From Bacillus sp. Xin1 (GTDB lineage: Bacteria > Bacillota > Bacilli > Bacillales > Bacillaceae_G): 64,000 nt of DNA. Positions 50,672-59,048 of this stretch are shown here, piece after piece. Position 1 is the stretch's first letter. Each line of letters starts with the position of its first letter. Location: the NCBI RefSeq assembly GCF_013314535.1, contig NZ_JABUAE010000008.1:86475-150474 (forward strand), written 5' to 3'. Below the pieces are notes generated by a model. That model did not search any database and was not told where the DNA came from. It was given only the letters and a program-made list of their open reading frames with translations. The position numbers and the translations under genes were made by a program.

Positions 50672-50764
50672 ACACTTTAAAATTCTTTCTTTACAAACTT
50701 GTCACAAACATAAAAGATTATTATTGGTATAATAAAAAGAAAATTTGAAACAAGAGGTGAAGGG

Positions 50765-50956
50765 ATGTTCAAAAAAATTATTGATTCTTTACTAGGAAAG
50801 AAGAATAGATATCGTTCCTACTCAAGTAGTGATTATCGTCATAGAGGTCGCTCGTATTCAAGTAGCGATTATAACAGGAGAAGAAATTCTCATGGCTATG
50901 GACATCAGCACTATAAAAGAAAACGTAAAAGCCGTAGTTTCTTTTCCAGTAGTTGA
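50765..50956 (+). CDS. Arg/Ser/Tyr-rich small protein upstream of the kinase
   Basis: 63 aa, very basic, with a duplicated RGRSYSSSDY / RYRSYSSSDY repeat and a run of Arg/Lys at the C-terminus. The start follows AGGTGAAGGG. The stop overlaps the kinase start (TGATG), so both are translated together. The serine/tyrosine repeats make it a plausible kinase substrate or nucleic-acid binder; both are inference. Confidence 0.7.
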   Translation: MFKKIIDSLLGKKNRYRSYSSSDYRHRGRSYSSSDYNRRRNSHGYGHQHYKRKRKSRSFFSSS

Positions 50957-51777
50957 TGAAGTGGCGTGACATACTTGCTTGGTTTGATAGACCGCTGCGC
51001 ACTGATACAATTGTTACGCAGCGCTATAAAATTAAATCAGTAATTGGAATGGGCAGCTATGGTTTTACATATATCGTTAATGATTTGGAAACGAAAGAAA
51101 AAAAGGTTTTGAAACAATTAAGACAAAGTAAGCAAAGGTATATGTCAGGTCGAAGGTCATTTGCACAGGAGCAAGCAATTTTAGAACAGTTAGATCATCC
51201 AGCAATACCAAGCTTACATGATAGTTTCATATGGAAAAAACAGCTGTTTTTTATAATGGAGTATATGCCAGGTAATAATTTTGAAGACTTCATTTTCAAA
51301 GATGGACATGTTTACGAAGAGCGTGAAGTTTTTCATATTTTATATAAGGTACTTGAGATCGTTTCTTATTTTCATAGTAAAGGTATTATTCATCGAGACT
51401 TACGAACCCCAAACATTTTAATGGAAGAGGGGCAGATTAGCATAATTGATTTTGGATTAGCTAGATTTATAGGAGAAATCGATGAACGAGCATCGATCTA
51501 TGTAGGAGAACAAGCCTATATGCGAGAGGTTCACTATCGCAGTGATTTTTATGCACTAGGTCACTTTACATTATTTTTATTATATTCTGGTTATGAGTCT
51601 ACTGCAAAAGAAGAAAGACCATGGTATGAAGAGTTGCAGCTAGCGAAAGAAAACCGTGAAATTATTATGCGAATGCTACGGACGAAGACGCCATATTATG
51701 AAGATGTACAAGCGATTAGAAAGGATATACGCCATACATTAGAAAGGATGGGGGATACATGTTTCAAAAGTTTTTAG
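50956..51777 (+). CDS. Hanks-type Ser/Thr protein kinase
   Basis: 273 aa, soluble, kinase domain only. The glycine loop is GMGSYGFTY (31-39), the ATP lysine K53, the catalytic loop HRDLRTPN (D148, N153; arginine in place of the usual K150) and DFG at 165-167. It is compact and lacks the PASTA repeats and membrane helix of PrkC. It overlaps the Arg/Ser-rich gene by one base and spo0M by 19 nt, forming one operon. Confidence 0.85.
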   Translation: MKWRDILAWFDRPLRTDTIVTQRYKIKSVIGMGSYGFTYIVNDLETKEKKVLKQLRQSKQRYMSGRRSFAQEQAILEQLDHPAIPSLHDSFIWKKQLFFIMEYMPGNNFEDFIFKDGHVYEEREVFHILYKVLEIVSYFHSKGIIHRDLRTPNILMEEGQISIIDFGLARFIGEIDERASIYVGEQAYMREVHYRSDFYALGHFTLFLLYSGYESTAKEERPWYEELQLAKENREIIMRMLRTKTPYYEDVQAIRKDIRHTLERMGDTCFKSF

Positions 51778-52517
51778 CAAGTGTTGGAATAGGAAGCGCG
51801 AAAGTTGATACAATTCTTGAGAAAGAAGAATATTTAGTAGGAGAAGAAATTGTAGGTGTGGTTCATATTACAGGCGGATCAGTCGAGCAACAAGTTGAAA
51901 GCATTTACTTAACGCTAACAACGTCGTATGTACGAGAAATGGATGATAAAAAAGTAAGCGCTACATTCGATTTAGAACGAGTACGTTTAACGGATCCTAT
52001 TACGATATCTCCAAATGAAAAAGTAGAAATTCCATTTTCATTCCCGATGCCAATTGAAGCGCCGCTTACTTTTGGAATGAAAACGGTTTGGATTCATACA
52101 GGTCTTGATATTAAGCGGAGTATTGATCCGAGTGATCGTGATTATATTCAGGTATTACCGAATGCATTATTAAATAGTGTTTTAGATAGTGTAAAACAAT
52201 TAGGATTTAGACTTCGTCAAGCAGAGTGTGAAGAGCTGCCACGTTATTTACGTACGAATATTCCATTTGCGCAAGAATATGAGTTTATTCCAGTTTCAGG
52301 GCAATATTATGGGAAATTAGATGAATTGGAATTATTAATTTTACCACGTGCGCATGATCGATTGGATATTGTTATGGAAGTAGACAGAAAAGCTCGCGGA
52401 TTAGCAGGGTTATTTTCAGAAGCGTTAGACTTAGATGAGAGAGTCGTTCGCTTTACTGTAACGCGTGAAGATATTCCGGCTATGCAGCAAAAAATTAACA
52501 GTTATATTTCTTCATAA
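51759..52517 (+). CDS. spo0M: Sporulation-control protein Spo0M
   Basis: Arrestin-like two-lobed beta-sandwich protein affecting early sporulation and cell division. It has ASVGIGSAKVDTILEKEEYL at the N-terminus, the inter-lobe GMKTVWIHTGLDIKRSIDPSD and the C-terminal GRKARGLAGLF-like DRKARGLAGLFSEALD. 252 aa is the usual length. The start lies inside the 3' end of the kinase gene behind GGATGGGGG. Confidence 0.92.
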   Translation: MFQKFLASVGIGSAKVDTILEKEEYLVGEEIVGVVHITGGSVEQQVESIYLTLTTSYVREMDDKKVSATFDLERVRLTDPITISPNEKVEIPFSFPMPIEAPLTFGMKTVWIHTGLDIKRSIDPSDRDYIQVLPNALLNSVLDSVKQLGFRLRQAECEELPRYLRTNIPFAQEYEFIPVSGQYYGKLDELELLILPRAHDRLDIVMEVDRKARGLAGLFSEALDLDERVVRFTVTREDIPAMQQKINSYISS

Positions 52518-52532
52518 ATAATGCATAAAAAA

Positions 52533-52573
52533 AGAAATGGAGAGGGAAACTAAAACAACCGCTCCATTTTTTA
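52533..52573 (+). terminator. Terminator of the kinase-spo0M operon
   Basis: AAATGGAG / CTCCATTT arms with a long loop and T-run. Confidence 0.75.
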
Positions 52574-52597
52574 TTTTTGTATTGTGAGGTTATGTAT

Positions 52598-53233
52598 GTG
52601 AAACGATATCGACATGTATACTTGTTAAGCGTATTACTTATTTGTTTTGTCGGATTATCACTTTCGTATCATACCGCTTGTGTTGAGAAATTTGATGATG
52701 TTGTTACTAACTTTATTCAAAGTTTTCGGAACGATTATTTGACGGCTTATTTCACTTGGATGTCTTATATTGGTTCAAAAAAAATATATTTCCCGTTATT
52801 AATCATAGTTGTAATGTACTTTCTTATTCGAAAAAGGTTGTTAGGTGCGTTATTTTTAATCATTAATTATTATGGATCTCGTCACCTTAACAACCTCCTA
52901 AAATTATGGTATGAACGACCAAGACCAGATGTCACGCAGCTTGTTACAGCTACAGGATATAGTTTTCCAAGCGGACATACGATGAATGCCACAGCATTTT
53001 TAGGGTTTATCGCTTATGTAACAATCACGGAACATCGCATTACATTGCATAGAAAGTTATTGATTATTTTTATTACATGTTTCGTGATATTCTCTATTTC
53101 TGTTAGCCGTGTCTATCTAGGGGTCCATTATCCATCTGATATATTAGCGGGCTGGGCAGCGGGTGGAAGTTGGCTTGTTTTATGTATCATGTTCCATCAA
53201 GCATTCATCAAAAAAGAACCTATGTCATCATAG
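52598..53233 (+). CDS. PAP2-family phosphatase
   Basis: Membrane phosphatase of the undecaprenyl-/phosphatidyl-phosphate type. All three motifs are present: KLWYERPRPD, PSGHT and SRVYLGVHYPSD. Five to six helices. GTG 52598 has GAGGTT 7 nt upstream, better than ATG 52592. 211 aa. Contrast with the dead PAP2-like remnant at 11493. Confidence 0.88.
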   Translation: MKRYRHVYLLSVLLICFVGLSLSYHTACVEKFDDVVTNFIQSFRNDYLTAYFTWMSYIGSKKIYFPLLIIVVMYFLIRKRLLGALFLIINYYGSRHLNNLLKLWYERPRPDVTQLVTATGYSFPSGHTMNATAFLGFIAYVTITEHRITLHRKLLIIFITCFVIFSISVSRVYLGVHYPSDILAGWAAGGSWLVLCIMFHQAFIKKEPMSS

Positions 53234-53242
53234 GTTCTTTTT
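53210..53242. terminator. Bidirectional terminator overlapping both gene ends
   Basis: AAGAACCTATG / CATAGGTTCTT hairpin; both the PAP2 and the cation-efflux stop codons lie within it. Confidence 0.85.
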
Positions 53243-54101
53243 GCATAGGCTCAACATGAATATGAGTGTGCAAAATTCCAAACTTTTGTTCTAACATTTC
53301 CTCAATTTTATCTGTAATATGATGGCTTTTATTCACGTCCATATGAGCATCTACTTCGATTGTAATATCTACATACGTTTGGTTCCCATACATACGTGCA
53401 CGAATATCAACAATATGTTCAACACCAGAAACAAGTTTGACAGCTTGTGAATACTCCTCCATTTTATCAGGATCAATGCCATCGGTTAACATATGAGAAG
53501 CCTCTATAAAGATGTCCCACGCAGTTTTGCAAATGATAAAACCAACAAGTAAGGCCGCGATTGGATCGAGAATCGGCATGTGGAACTGAGAAGCAACAAT
53601 ACCGACAACTGTACCGATACTAACAAGAGCATCTGATAAATTATCTTTCGCTGCGGCTTCTAATGCTTTACTTTTTGTACGCTGTGCAATTTTATTGTTA
53701 TATTTGTACACGATGTACATGACGACAGCACAAAATAAGGCAACCCACGCTGCAAGCATACTTGGTGCGTTTTTTTGTGGATTAAAAAAGGATTGAATTG
53801 CACTCACAATAACTTCTAAACCAACCGTTGCCATAATAAAGGAAGCAACAAGTGAAGCGATTTGTTCTGCACGTGAATGACCATACGGATGATCTGGATC
53901 ACGAGGCTTCCGAGAAATTTTTAAACCGATTAATACAGCTAAAGAAGCACCAATATCTGTTAAATTATTTAAACCGTCTGCACGTAATGCACTGGAAAGA
54001 GCAATATAGCTAATTACGATTTTCAGTGATGACAAAAATATGTAGGCGATAATGCTGACAATAGCTCCTTTATCAGCTTCTTTATTAGAAAGTGAATTCA
54101 T
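53220..54101 (-). CDS. Cation diffusion facilitator transporter (MneP/MneS-like)
   Basis: Proton-coupled divalent metal exporter. Six helices with the metal-site aspartates in ADGLNNLTDIGAS and AKDNLSDALVSIG (DxxxD), the DHPYGHSRAEQ loop and a C-terminal cytosolic domain with HTHIHVEP. It resembles Bacillus manganese efflux pumps by overall sequence, though metal choice is inference. ATG 54101 follows AAAGGTGA at 9 nt; 293 aa. Confidence 0.88.
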   Translation of the reverse strand: MNSLSNKEADKGAIVSIIAYIFLSSLKIVISYIALSSALRADGLNNLTDIGASLAVLIGLKISRKPRDPDHPYGHSRAEQIASLVASFIMATVGLEVIVSAIQSFFNPQKNAPSMLAAWVALFCAVVMYIVYKYNNKIAQRTKSKALEAAAKDNLSDALVSIGTVVGIVASQFHMPILDPIAALLVGFIICKTAWDIFIEASHMLTDGIDPDKMEEYSQAVKLVSGVEHIVDIRARMYGNQTYVDITIEVDAHMDVNKSHHITDKIEEMLEQKFGILHTHIHVEPMQKEPMMT

Positions 54102-54317
54102 AACGCTCACTCACCTTTCTGTTAGGAATTTCTTTCTAGTAATAGAGTATCAAACGAAACTCGTGTGGGTCTATACAAACATTGTTGACGTTTTATAGCT
54201 TTTTAAGTAGGGGGTAACAAAGTTTCGTGGAGGAAAAATATGTTGCGAAGTACAAAGTGAGGAAAGATTAAAATTTCATCGGATTTCCTTTACAATATAA
54301 CAAAGGGAAAGAGTAGG

Positions 54318-54735
54318 GTGCGAAAAATATTATCTTATTTCATGCTAGTGCTTATTACATTGATTAGCGCAGGGTGTGGGGGTATTCGATGAAGAGAACG
54401 TAAAGAAACAAGATATTTCTAAGCTGTCGATATCTACTTCAAAAGGGTTTGGTGGTTTAAACGAAGATTATTTTATGAATATTCAAGATAAAGAAAAATT
54501 AGAGGGGATTCGTAATCTGCTACATGACGTAAAAAAACAAAAAAGAAGTAATGAAAAGCCACAATACGATTTGTTAAGTACATATCAAAATGGAGATACA
54601 CATGGAATTCATCTATACCTTGGAGGCGCAGGAGAGAAAAGTGTCATCATGTATATCGGTCATGAGGAAACAGCATATTACACTTCTGAAGAAATGACTA
54701 AGCAATTGCGAAAGATAATCATAAAAAAAGGCTAA
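54318..54735 (+). pseudogene. Lipoprotein gene frameshifted in a G5 run
   Basis: GTG 54318 encodes a lipoprotein signal, RKILSYFMLVLITLISAGC, then stops 15 bases later. The body continues in another frame from 54376 (VFDEENVKKQDISKLSIS to QLRKIIIKKG). Removing one G from the run 54378-54382 joins them into a ~138-aa lipoprotein. Either a real mutation, a phase-variable tract or a sequencing error. Mature domain of unknown function. Confidence 0.75.
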
Positions 54736-54776
54736 AAAAATGCCTCTGAAAGAATAAAACTCAGAGGCATTTTTTC
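54735..54776. terminator. Bidirectional terminator
   Basis: AAAAATGCCTCTGA / TCAGAGGCATTTTT hairpin between the lipoprotein and thioredoxin-like genes. Confidence 0.85.
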
Positions 54777-54780
54777 TATG

Positions 54781-55095
54781 TTAGTACGCTTCTAAAAACT
54801 CAGTAACTTGTTCTTCTGTTTTTGCATTTGCGCTATGTAAATGACCAAGTTTTTCACCATTTTGATACACTAATAAGCTAGGAATTCCCATTACTTGATA
54901 CTCTTCTGCAATATTTGGGAACTCATCTTTATTAATAGAATACCATTCAAATTTATTGAACTCTTCCATTACATCCCCGATAAAGTTGTCCATACGTACG
55001 CAATCTGGACACCATGTAGTGAAGAACTTAACTACTACTGGCTCCTCGCTTGCGATAATGTCCTTGAATTCCTTGTCACTCTTGATTTCTTTCAT
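54781..55095 (-). CDS. Thioredoxin-family protein
   Basis: 104 aa with the active site WCPDC in FTTWCPDCVRMDNF and the cis-proline loop MGIPSLLVYQNGEK. The CPDC variant is typical of the Bacillus YtpP/YusE-like thioredoxins, whose role is uncertain (bacillithiol- or redox-related). ATG 55095 follows AAAGGAGCG. It borders the integrase side of the prophage, so the attachment site may lie between 55096 and 55137. Confidence 0.87.
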   Translation of the reverse strand: MKEIKSDKEFKDIIASEEPVVVKFFTTWCPDCVRMDNFIGDVMEEFNKFEWYSINKDEFPNIAEEYQVMGIPSLLVYQNGEKLGHLHSANAKTEEQVTEFLEAY

Positions 55096-55179
55096 GTTTT
55101 TCGCTCCTTTCAATTTTATACGAATCTGCTAGTATTTTTATGCAAAATCCGTATTTGCAAAATCTTCAACTGCTTTTTC

Positions 55180-56244
55180 TTATAGTCCTGGTACGACATG
55201 TGAGTAGGTGTCTAATGTGATGCCTACTCTTTTATGTCCTAGTCGTTCACTTACAATCTTCGGATGAATCCCTTGTTTCAACATTAAAGTTGCATGAGTA
55301 TGTCTTAGATCATGGAACCGAATATCAGGAACCTCACTTTTCTTTATAAGCTTTTTCCAGAGCTGTGTCAAACTTCTGAAATTGCAAGGATTACCATTGA
55401 AAGTAGGACAGACCAAATCATAGTCGTTATACTCGCTTCCGTATCGTTCTTTTTCTACTTTTATTCGTTCATAATGTTCTTCCAGAGCGTGTAATGTGAT
55501 TTCAGGAAGTACGATTAGACGTTTCCCTGTAGAGGTTTTTGGTTCATGAAATTCTTTAGTAATATGAGAAAGAGATCGGTTGACAGATAGTGTTTTTCTC
55601 TCAAAATCAATGTCTTTCCATTGTAATCCTAATATTTCACCTTTACGCATGCCACAAGTAATTGCAAGTAGATAAGCGACATAGTATCGACTATCTTTGG
55701 CATTTTCTAAAAAACGCAGTACGTCTTCTTCTGACCAAGTGTTCACAGTTTTTTCTACACCTTTAGGTGGACTTACAACATCCGCAACATTCTTTCTAAC
55801 AATTTCATGTCTCATCCCATAAGAAAGGGCAGTACGAATAATCTGATGTATACTTCGTACTGTAACAGGCTTCATACTTTCTGATAGATCTCTATAAAAT
55901 TTTTCAAGATCTATACCCTTTAATTTTTGCATTGGAATGTTACCGAGTTTTGGTATAATATGATTATTAATATGTTTACGATAATTATAGTACGTGGTTT
56001 CTCTAAGATTTATCTTTCTAGCTTCAAGGTATTGAATAAAGAATTCGCGTACTCTCATTTTTGTGGGCTCGATATACGAGCCTTCTTCTATTTCTACGAT
56101 TCTTTTAGCCATATCGGCTTGTGCTTCTTTTTTCGTTTTATATCCTGAAAACCATTTTTGGCGTCTTTTGCCCGTTTCAGGATCGGGACCAATATCTACT
56201 ATTATTGTCCACTTCGAACCTCTTTTTCGAATATGTCCTTTCAT
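55180..56244 (-). CDS. Phage tyrosine integrase with premature stop near the C-terminus
   Basis: 354 aa. An N-terminal AP2-like arm-binding domain (KRGSKWTIIVDIGPDPETGK), a SAM-like core-binding domain and the catalytic domain with R (CGMRKGEILGLQW), HxxR (HDLRHTHATLML), H (ERLGHKRVG) and the nucleophile Y (LDTYSHV) are all present. The frame stops at TAA 55182, but reading on gives EKAVEDFANTDFA and a second stop at 55138. A CAA-to-TAA change has thus removed the last 14 residues. ATG 56244 overlaps the immA stop (ATGA). Confidence 0.88.
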   Translation of the reverse strand: MKGHIRKRGSKWTIIVDIGPDPETGKRRQKWFSGYKTKKEAQADMAKRIVEIEEGSYIEPTKMRVREFFIQYLEARKINLRETTYYNYRKHINNHIIPKLGNIPMQKLKGIDLEKFYRDLSESMKPVTVRSIHQIIRTALSYGMRHEIVRKNVADVVSPPKGVEKTVNTWSEEDVLRFLENAKDSRYYVAYLLAITCGMRKGEILGLQWKDIDFERKTLSVNRSLSHITKEFHEPKTSTGKRLIVLPEITLHALEEHYERIKVEKERYGSEYNDYDLVCPTFNGNPCNFRSLTQLWKKLIKKSEVPDIRFHDLRHTHATLMLKQGIHPKIVSERLGHKRVGITLDTYSHVVPGL

Positions 56245-56726
56245 GCCAAACACTCCTTCATTTGAATTTTACTTTGAATTTGAGTAAGACGTTGCTTACA
56301 TAATTCAGGAGTAACTTGAAACAATTCAGACATATCAGCGACCATGGTATCCTTTGCAGGATTAATATATTTTAGCATATGGAAGGGGGTAGCTGCATAT
56401 TTGGTAAAATGTACTGCATCCCATTCTTGTAATTCGCGAAAAGCAGTAGGCATAATCCCTTGTATGCCAGTGTGGCGCAGGATATGACATAATTCATGAA
56501 AGAATATCTCTTTTTGTTTTTCTTTAGATAAGCGTGAATCAATGACAATCATTTTTAAATAATTATTTGCTATGTAATACGAGTCAATGTTTTCTTTTAA
56601 AAGTATGATATTACAGTGTTGAGCAATGTTTTCAATACATAAATCACTTGGTTTTAAAATTCCAAGCTGTTGATAAAATGTAGTTATCCAATCTTCCAGT
56701 AGGGTAGTCTGATACGACCAATCCAT
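56241..56726 (-). CDS. ImmA/IrrE-family metallopeptidase
   Basis: 161 aa with the zinc motif HELCH in KEIFFHELCHILRHTGI and a downstream glutamate. In ICEBs1 and related elements ImmA cleaves the phage-type repressor after DNA damage; the adjacent XRE repressor makes the same role likely here. ATG 56726 follows GAGGTG. It overlaps the integrase by four bases, so the two share one message. Confidence 0.87.
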   Translation of the reverse strand: MDWSYQTTLLEDWITTFYQQLGILKPSDLCIENIAQHCNIILLKENIDSYYIANNYLKMIVIDSRLSKEKQKEIFFHELCHILRHTGIQGIMPTAFRELQEWDAVHFTKYAATPFHMLKYINPAKDTMVADMSELFQVTPELCKQRLTQIQSKIQMKECLA

Positions 56727-56751
56727 GAATTTCACCTCATTGTTAAAAATA

Positions 56752-56765
56752 GGAACGTTTGTTCT
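56752..56765 (-). promoter_or_regulatory. LexA (SOS) box before immA-int
   Basis: GGAACGTTTGTTCT has the core GAAC-N4-GTTC of the Bacillus LexA operator, 26-39 bp upstream of the immA start codon. Confidence 0.55.
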
Positions 56766-56783
56766 TATTTTACTGTAAAAATA

Positions 56784-56810
56784 AAAGCCCGTGAAGTGGG
56801 CTTTTATTCA
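56784..56810 (-). terminator. Terminator of the repressor gene
   Basis: AAAAGCCC / GGGCTTTT hairpin, T-rich on the minus strand. Confidence 0.75.
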
Positions 56811-56847
56811 TTAGTTTGAAATTCATTTAAACTTACATATATATTTC

Positions 56848-57225
56848 TTATTTTCTACGTTTTTCCGCTAACTCTACAACCATATCAAAATGACGTTTAA
56901 TCATTTCCACATCCTCTGGAGAGAGGTTTTTCCATTTTTCTATATCAAAGAAGCCCATATCGTTTATGCCAAGTTGTTTGACATGGTTGGTGATCTCCAA
57001 GAGAGAGTCGTATTCGTTTTCAGGTGGTACAGAGGTATTGGTTCTTCCTAATAGGTAATCAACAGATATATCAAAGAAATCAGCTAATTTTTTTAAAGTT
57101 TCATTATCTGGTTCACTTCTTCCATTTTCGTAATGAGAGTATCTTGCTCTTGATATTCCAAGATATTTAGCTACCTCTTCTTGTGTTCGATTACCTCGTG
57201 CTTTTTTTAATCGTTCTTCAATCAT
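56848..57225 (-). CDS. XRE-family phage repressor
   Basis: 125 aa. N-terminal Cro/C1 helix-turn-helix (TQEEVAKYLGISRARYSHYE, then NGRSEPDNETLKKLADFF) and a C-terminal acidic region with no peptidase motif, as in ImmR-type repressors. The ATG follows GAGGAGGAATC. The divergent intergenic region carries palindromic operators. It would hold the prophage silent; ImmA is the probable inactivator. Confidence 0.88.
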   Translation of the reverse strand: MIEERLKKARGNRTQEEVAKYLGISRARYSHYENGRSEPDNETLKKLADFFDISVDYLLGRTNTSVPPENEYDSLLEITNHVKQLGINDMGFFDIEKWKNLSPEDVEMIKRHFDMVVELAEKRRK

Positions 57226-57289
57226 AAGATTCCTCCTCTCGAATAGTTATTATGAGCAATAGCGATATATAAATACTATTTCTATTATA

Positions 57290-57333
57290 GATACAAAAAG
57301 TATCACTTTGAATAAAATGATAATAAATGTATC
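57290..57333. promoter_or_regulatory. Two 15-bp phage operators (O1, O2)
   Basis: GATAC-AAAAA-GTATC at 57290-57304 and GATAA-TAAAT-GTATC at 57319-57333, centres 29 bp apart, between the divergent repressor and Cro-like genes. Confidence 0.7.
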
Positions 57334-57350
57334 AAAAGGAGGCGAGCGTA

Positions 57351-57583
57351 TTGGAACGTATACGGTTGATACATGAAAGAAAAAAAAGGAACTTACTCAA
57401 AGAGAACTAGCAGATATACTTAATTTATCAGAAGTGTATGTAAGGAAACTTGAAAAAGGTGATTCTGAACCAGGGAGGAAAACATTACTTAAGCTTGAAA
57501 AGTTCTATTGTGTTAGGGATCGAGAGTTGTTTCCTGATATTTTTTTAATTAATTTTGATACAAAATGTATCAAGATAAAATGA
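57351..57583 (+). pseudogene. Frameshifted Cro/XRE-like regulator
   Basis: TTG 57351 (behind AAGGAGGCGAG) starts MERIRLIHERKKR, then the frame fails. One base missing near 57381-57389 (an A/G run) restores ELTQRELADILNLSEVYVRK and LEKGDSEPGRKTLLKLEKF, a complete XRE helix-turn-helix. It is the rightward early gene in lambda-like layout. Inactive unless frameshifting occurs. Confidence 0.75.
57557..57571. promoter_or_regulatory. Third phage operator (O3)
   Basis: GATAC-AAAAT-GTATC, a perfect-arm palindrome of the same type as O1/O2, inside the 3' end of the Cro-like gene. Confidence 0.6.
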
Positions 57584-57592
57584 GGGGGATAA

Positions 57593-58509
57593 TGCTATGC
57601 AACATCTAACGGCAAGGCAGGAAATGAAATGTCATCCTCTTTAAAGAAGGCTTCTGTTTATGATGGAAATCAAATATGGCGTTGTATTGAGGGAAAAGAT
57701 ATTGATTCACTAGCGGTTGATGTGGATGGATTTGTTGCATATATGGAACGAAATATAGGGGGATATACAGAGTGAAACCAGATGGCAGTCCTGAGTGGAG
57801 CATCCCTTGGGAGAGTGCTAATGCATATTCTACAATACATGTAGCTGTGGATCGTGATGGTAATTTCTATGATGGAAAAGAAGGAGAAATAATAAAAAGA
57901 GATAAACAAAATAAAGAATTGTGGAGACGAGGATTTCCGACAATTAATCAACCAGGTGTTGAAGAAATGATTTTGGATAACGATAAGAATATGTATGTGT
58001 TAGTTAACACTCAAGAAGCTTATGTTAGCGCAAGGGTTGTAAAATTAAACTCTAACGGTACAGAAATTTTTAATTTACCAATTACAGATATAGGAGATAC
58101 AAGGGAAATCACTTTGAATGATAATTACTTATTCGTTGGGACAGTGAATAGTTCTGTCATACGTATTTCAAAAGACGGTAAAGAGATTAAAGTATTAAAC
58201 ATAGGTGTATTCAGTTCTGTTTTATCATTAGTTACCGATGCCAAGGATTTATATTTAGCGTTGCGTAGTGGCGTAGCGAAATATGATCAAAATATGAATC
58301 GTATTTGGCATTGTCAATTTGCAGATGAAAGTGCAACAGAGTTAGTGAGAGTAACGAAAAATGGTTATATTTATGCTGCATGTCATAATAAAACGTTAAA
58401 GAAAATATCACCAGACGGAAAAGAGCTCTGGTCCATTACAGAACAAGAAAAAATCATTTCATTAGCTGTATCGGAAGGACCATACGCTACATTTTCTGAT
58501 TTATGGTAA
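57593..58509 (+). pseudogene. Prophage beta-propeller protein, 5'-truncated and frameshifted
   Basis: The first open part (57593-57775) reads SVYDGNQIWRCIEGKDIDSL with no proper start. The second (GTG 57772 to 58509, 245 aa) continues with repeats such as RVKPDGSPEWSIPW, VVKLNSNGTEIFNL and KISPDGKELWSI. These D-G-x-x-x-W blades indicate a PQQ/WD-like propeller, common in phage tail-associated proteins. The 5' end is lost at the deletion junction next to the Cro-like gene. The 245-aa part might still be translated. Confidence 0.65.
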
Positions 58510-58552
58510 GCGCACAATAGTGGGCTTTTTTATTTTGGAAAGGAGTTAATAT

Positions 58553-58834
58553 ATGACAATTGAAATCGGTGTACTTATCGCATTAGTTTCATGTGTTGTT
58601 GGTTACTTTTCCTACGCGCTTAATCGATCAAGAGAAATTAAATCTGATGGAAGACAAAGCGCTGAAATGAAATCAGAGCTTGGTTATATTCGTAAAGGTG
58701 TAGACGATATCCGTATCGATTTAAAAGCGAATGAAAAGCAAATGATTGTACTTGGTGAACGCATTACACGTGTTGAAGAGAGTTCGAAACAAGCACATAA
58801 GCGACTTGATACTTTAGAAAAGGAGAATGACTGA
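58553..58834 (+). CDS. XhlA-family phage lysis protein
   Basis: 93 aa: one N-terminal membrane helix (IGVLIALVSCVVGYFSYAL) and a long coiled coil (ELGYIRKGVDDIRIDLKANE). This is the hemolysin XhlA / holin-accessory layout found before holin and endolysin in Bacillus prophages. The start follows AAAGGAG. It overlaps the holin gene by 8 nt. Confidence 0.82.
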   Translation: MTIEIGVLIALVSCVVGYFSYALNRSREIKSDGRQSAEMKSELGYIRKGVDDIRIDLKANEKQMIVLGERITRVEESSKQAHKRLDTLEKEND

Positions 58835-59048
58835 GATAAAAGGAAAATTTAAAAATCGTGGGTTATGGGTAGCATTGTTCGCACTGTTGGGGATGGTATT
58901 AATGGATACTATCCCTCATTTTAATTTAGGGCGATATCAGGAGTATGTCGATATCATTCTTGTTATTTTGATTGGAGCTGGCGTAATTTCTAATCCAGCT
59001 GCTGGCAAATGGTTTGCTGATCAAGATAAAAAAGGAGAAGATGCATAA
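58827..59048 (+). CDS. Phage holin
   Basis: 73 aa with two hydrophobic segments ([15 protein letters not shown] and [16 protein letters not shown]) and a charged C-terminus ([12 protein letters not shown]). Position between XhlA and the endolysin, with an 8-nt overlap before and a TAATG overlap after, identifies it as the holin that lets the lysin out. Confidence 0.85.
   Translation: MTEIKGKFKNRGLWVALFALLGMVLMDTIPHFNLGRYQEYVDIILVILIGAGVISNPAAGKWFADQDKKGEDA

Noticed and set aside
54180-54225. Sigma-B-type promoter (GTTTTA, spacer, GGGTAA) before the lipoprotein
   Set aside because: The spacer is 16 bp and the hexamers only approximate the consensus; too weak to report.
54228-54260. Six-codon frame behind GGAGG upstream of the lipoprotein
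   Set aside because: Only MLRSTK before a stop; no structure links it to the downstream gene, so a leader-peptide role is not supported.
55096-55137. Prophage attachment site
   Set aside because: The position is logical (between the integrase and the thioredoxin-like gene), but no matching direct repeat was found at the other side within the window, so no att core can be named.
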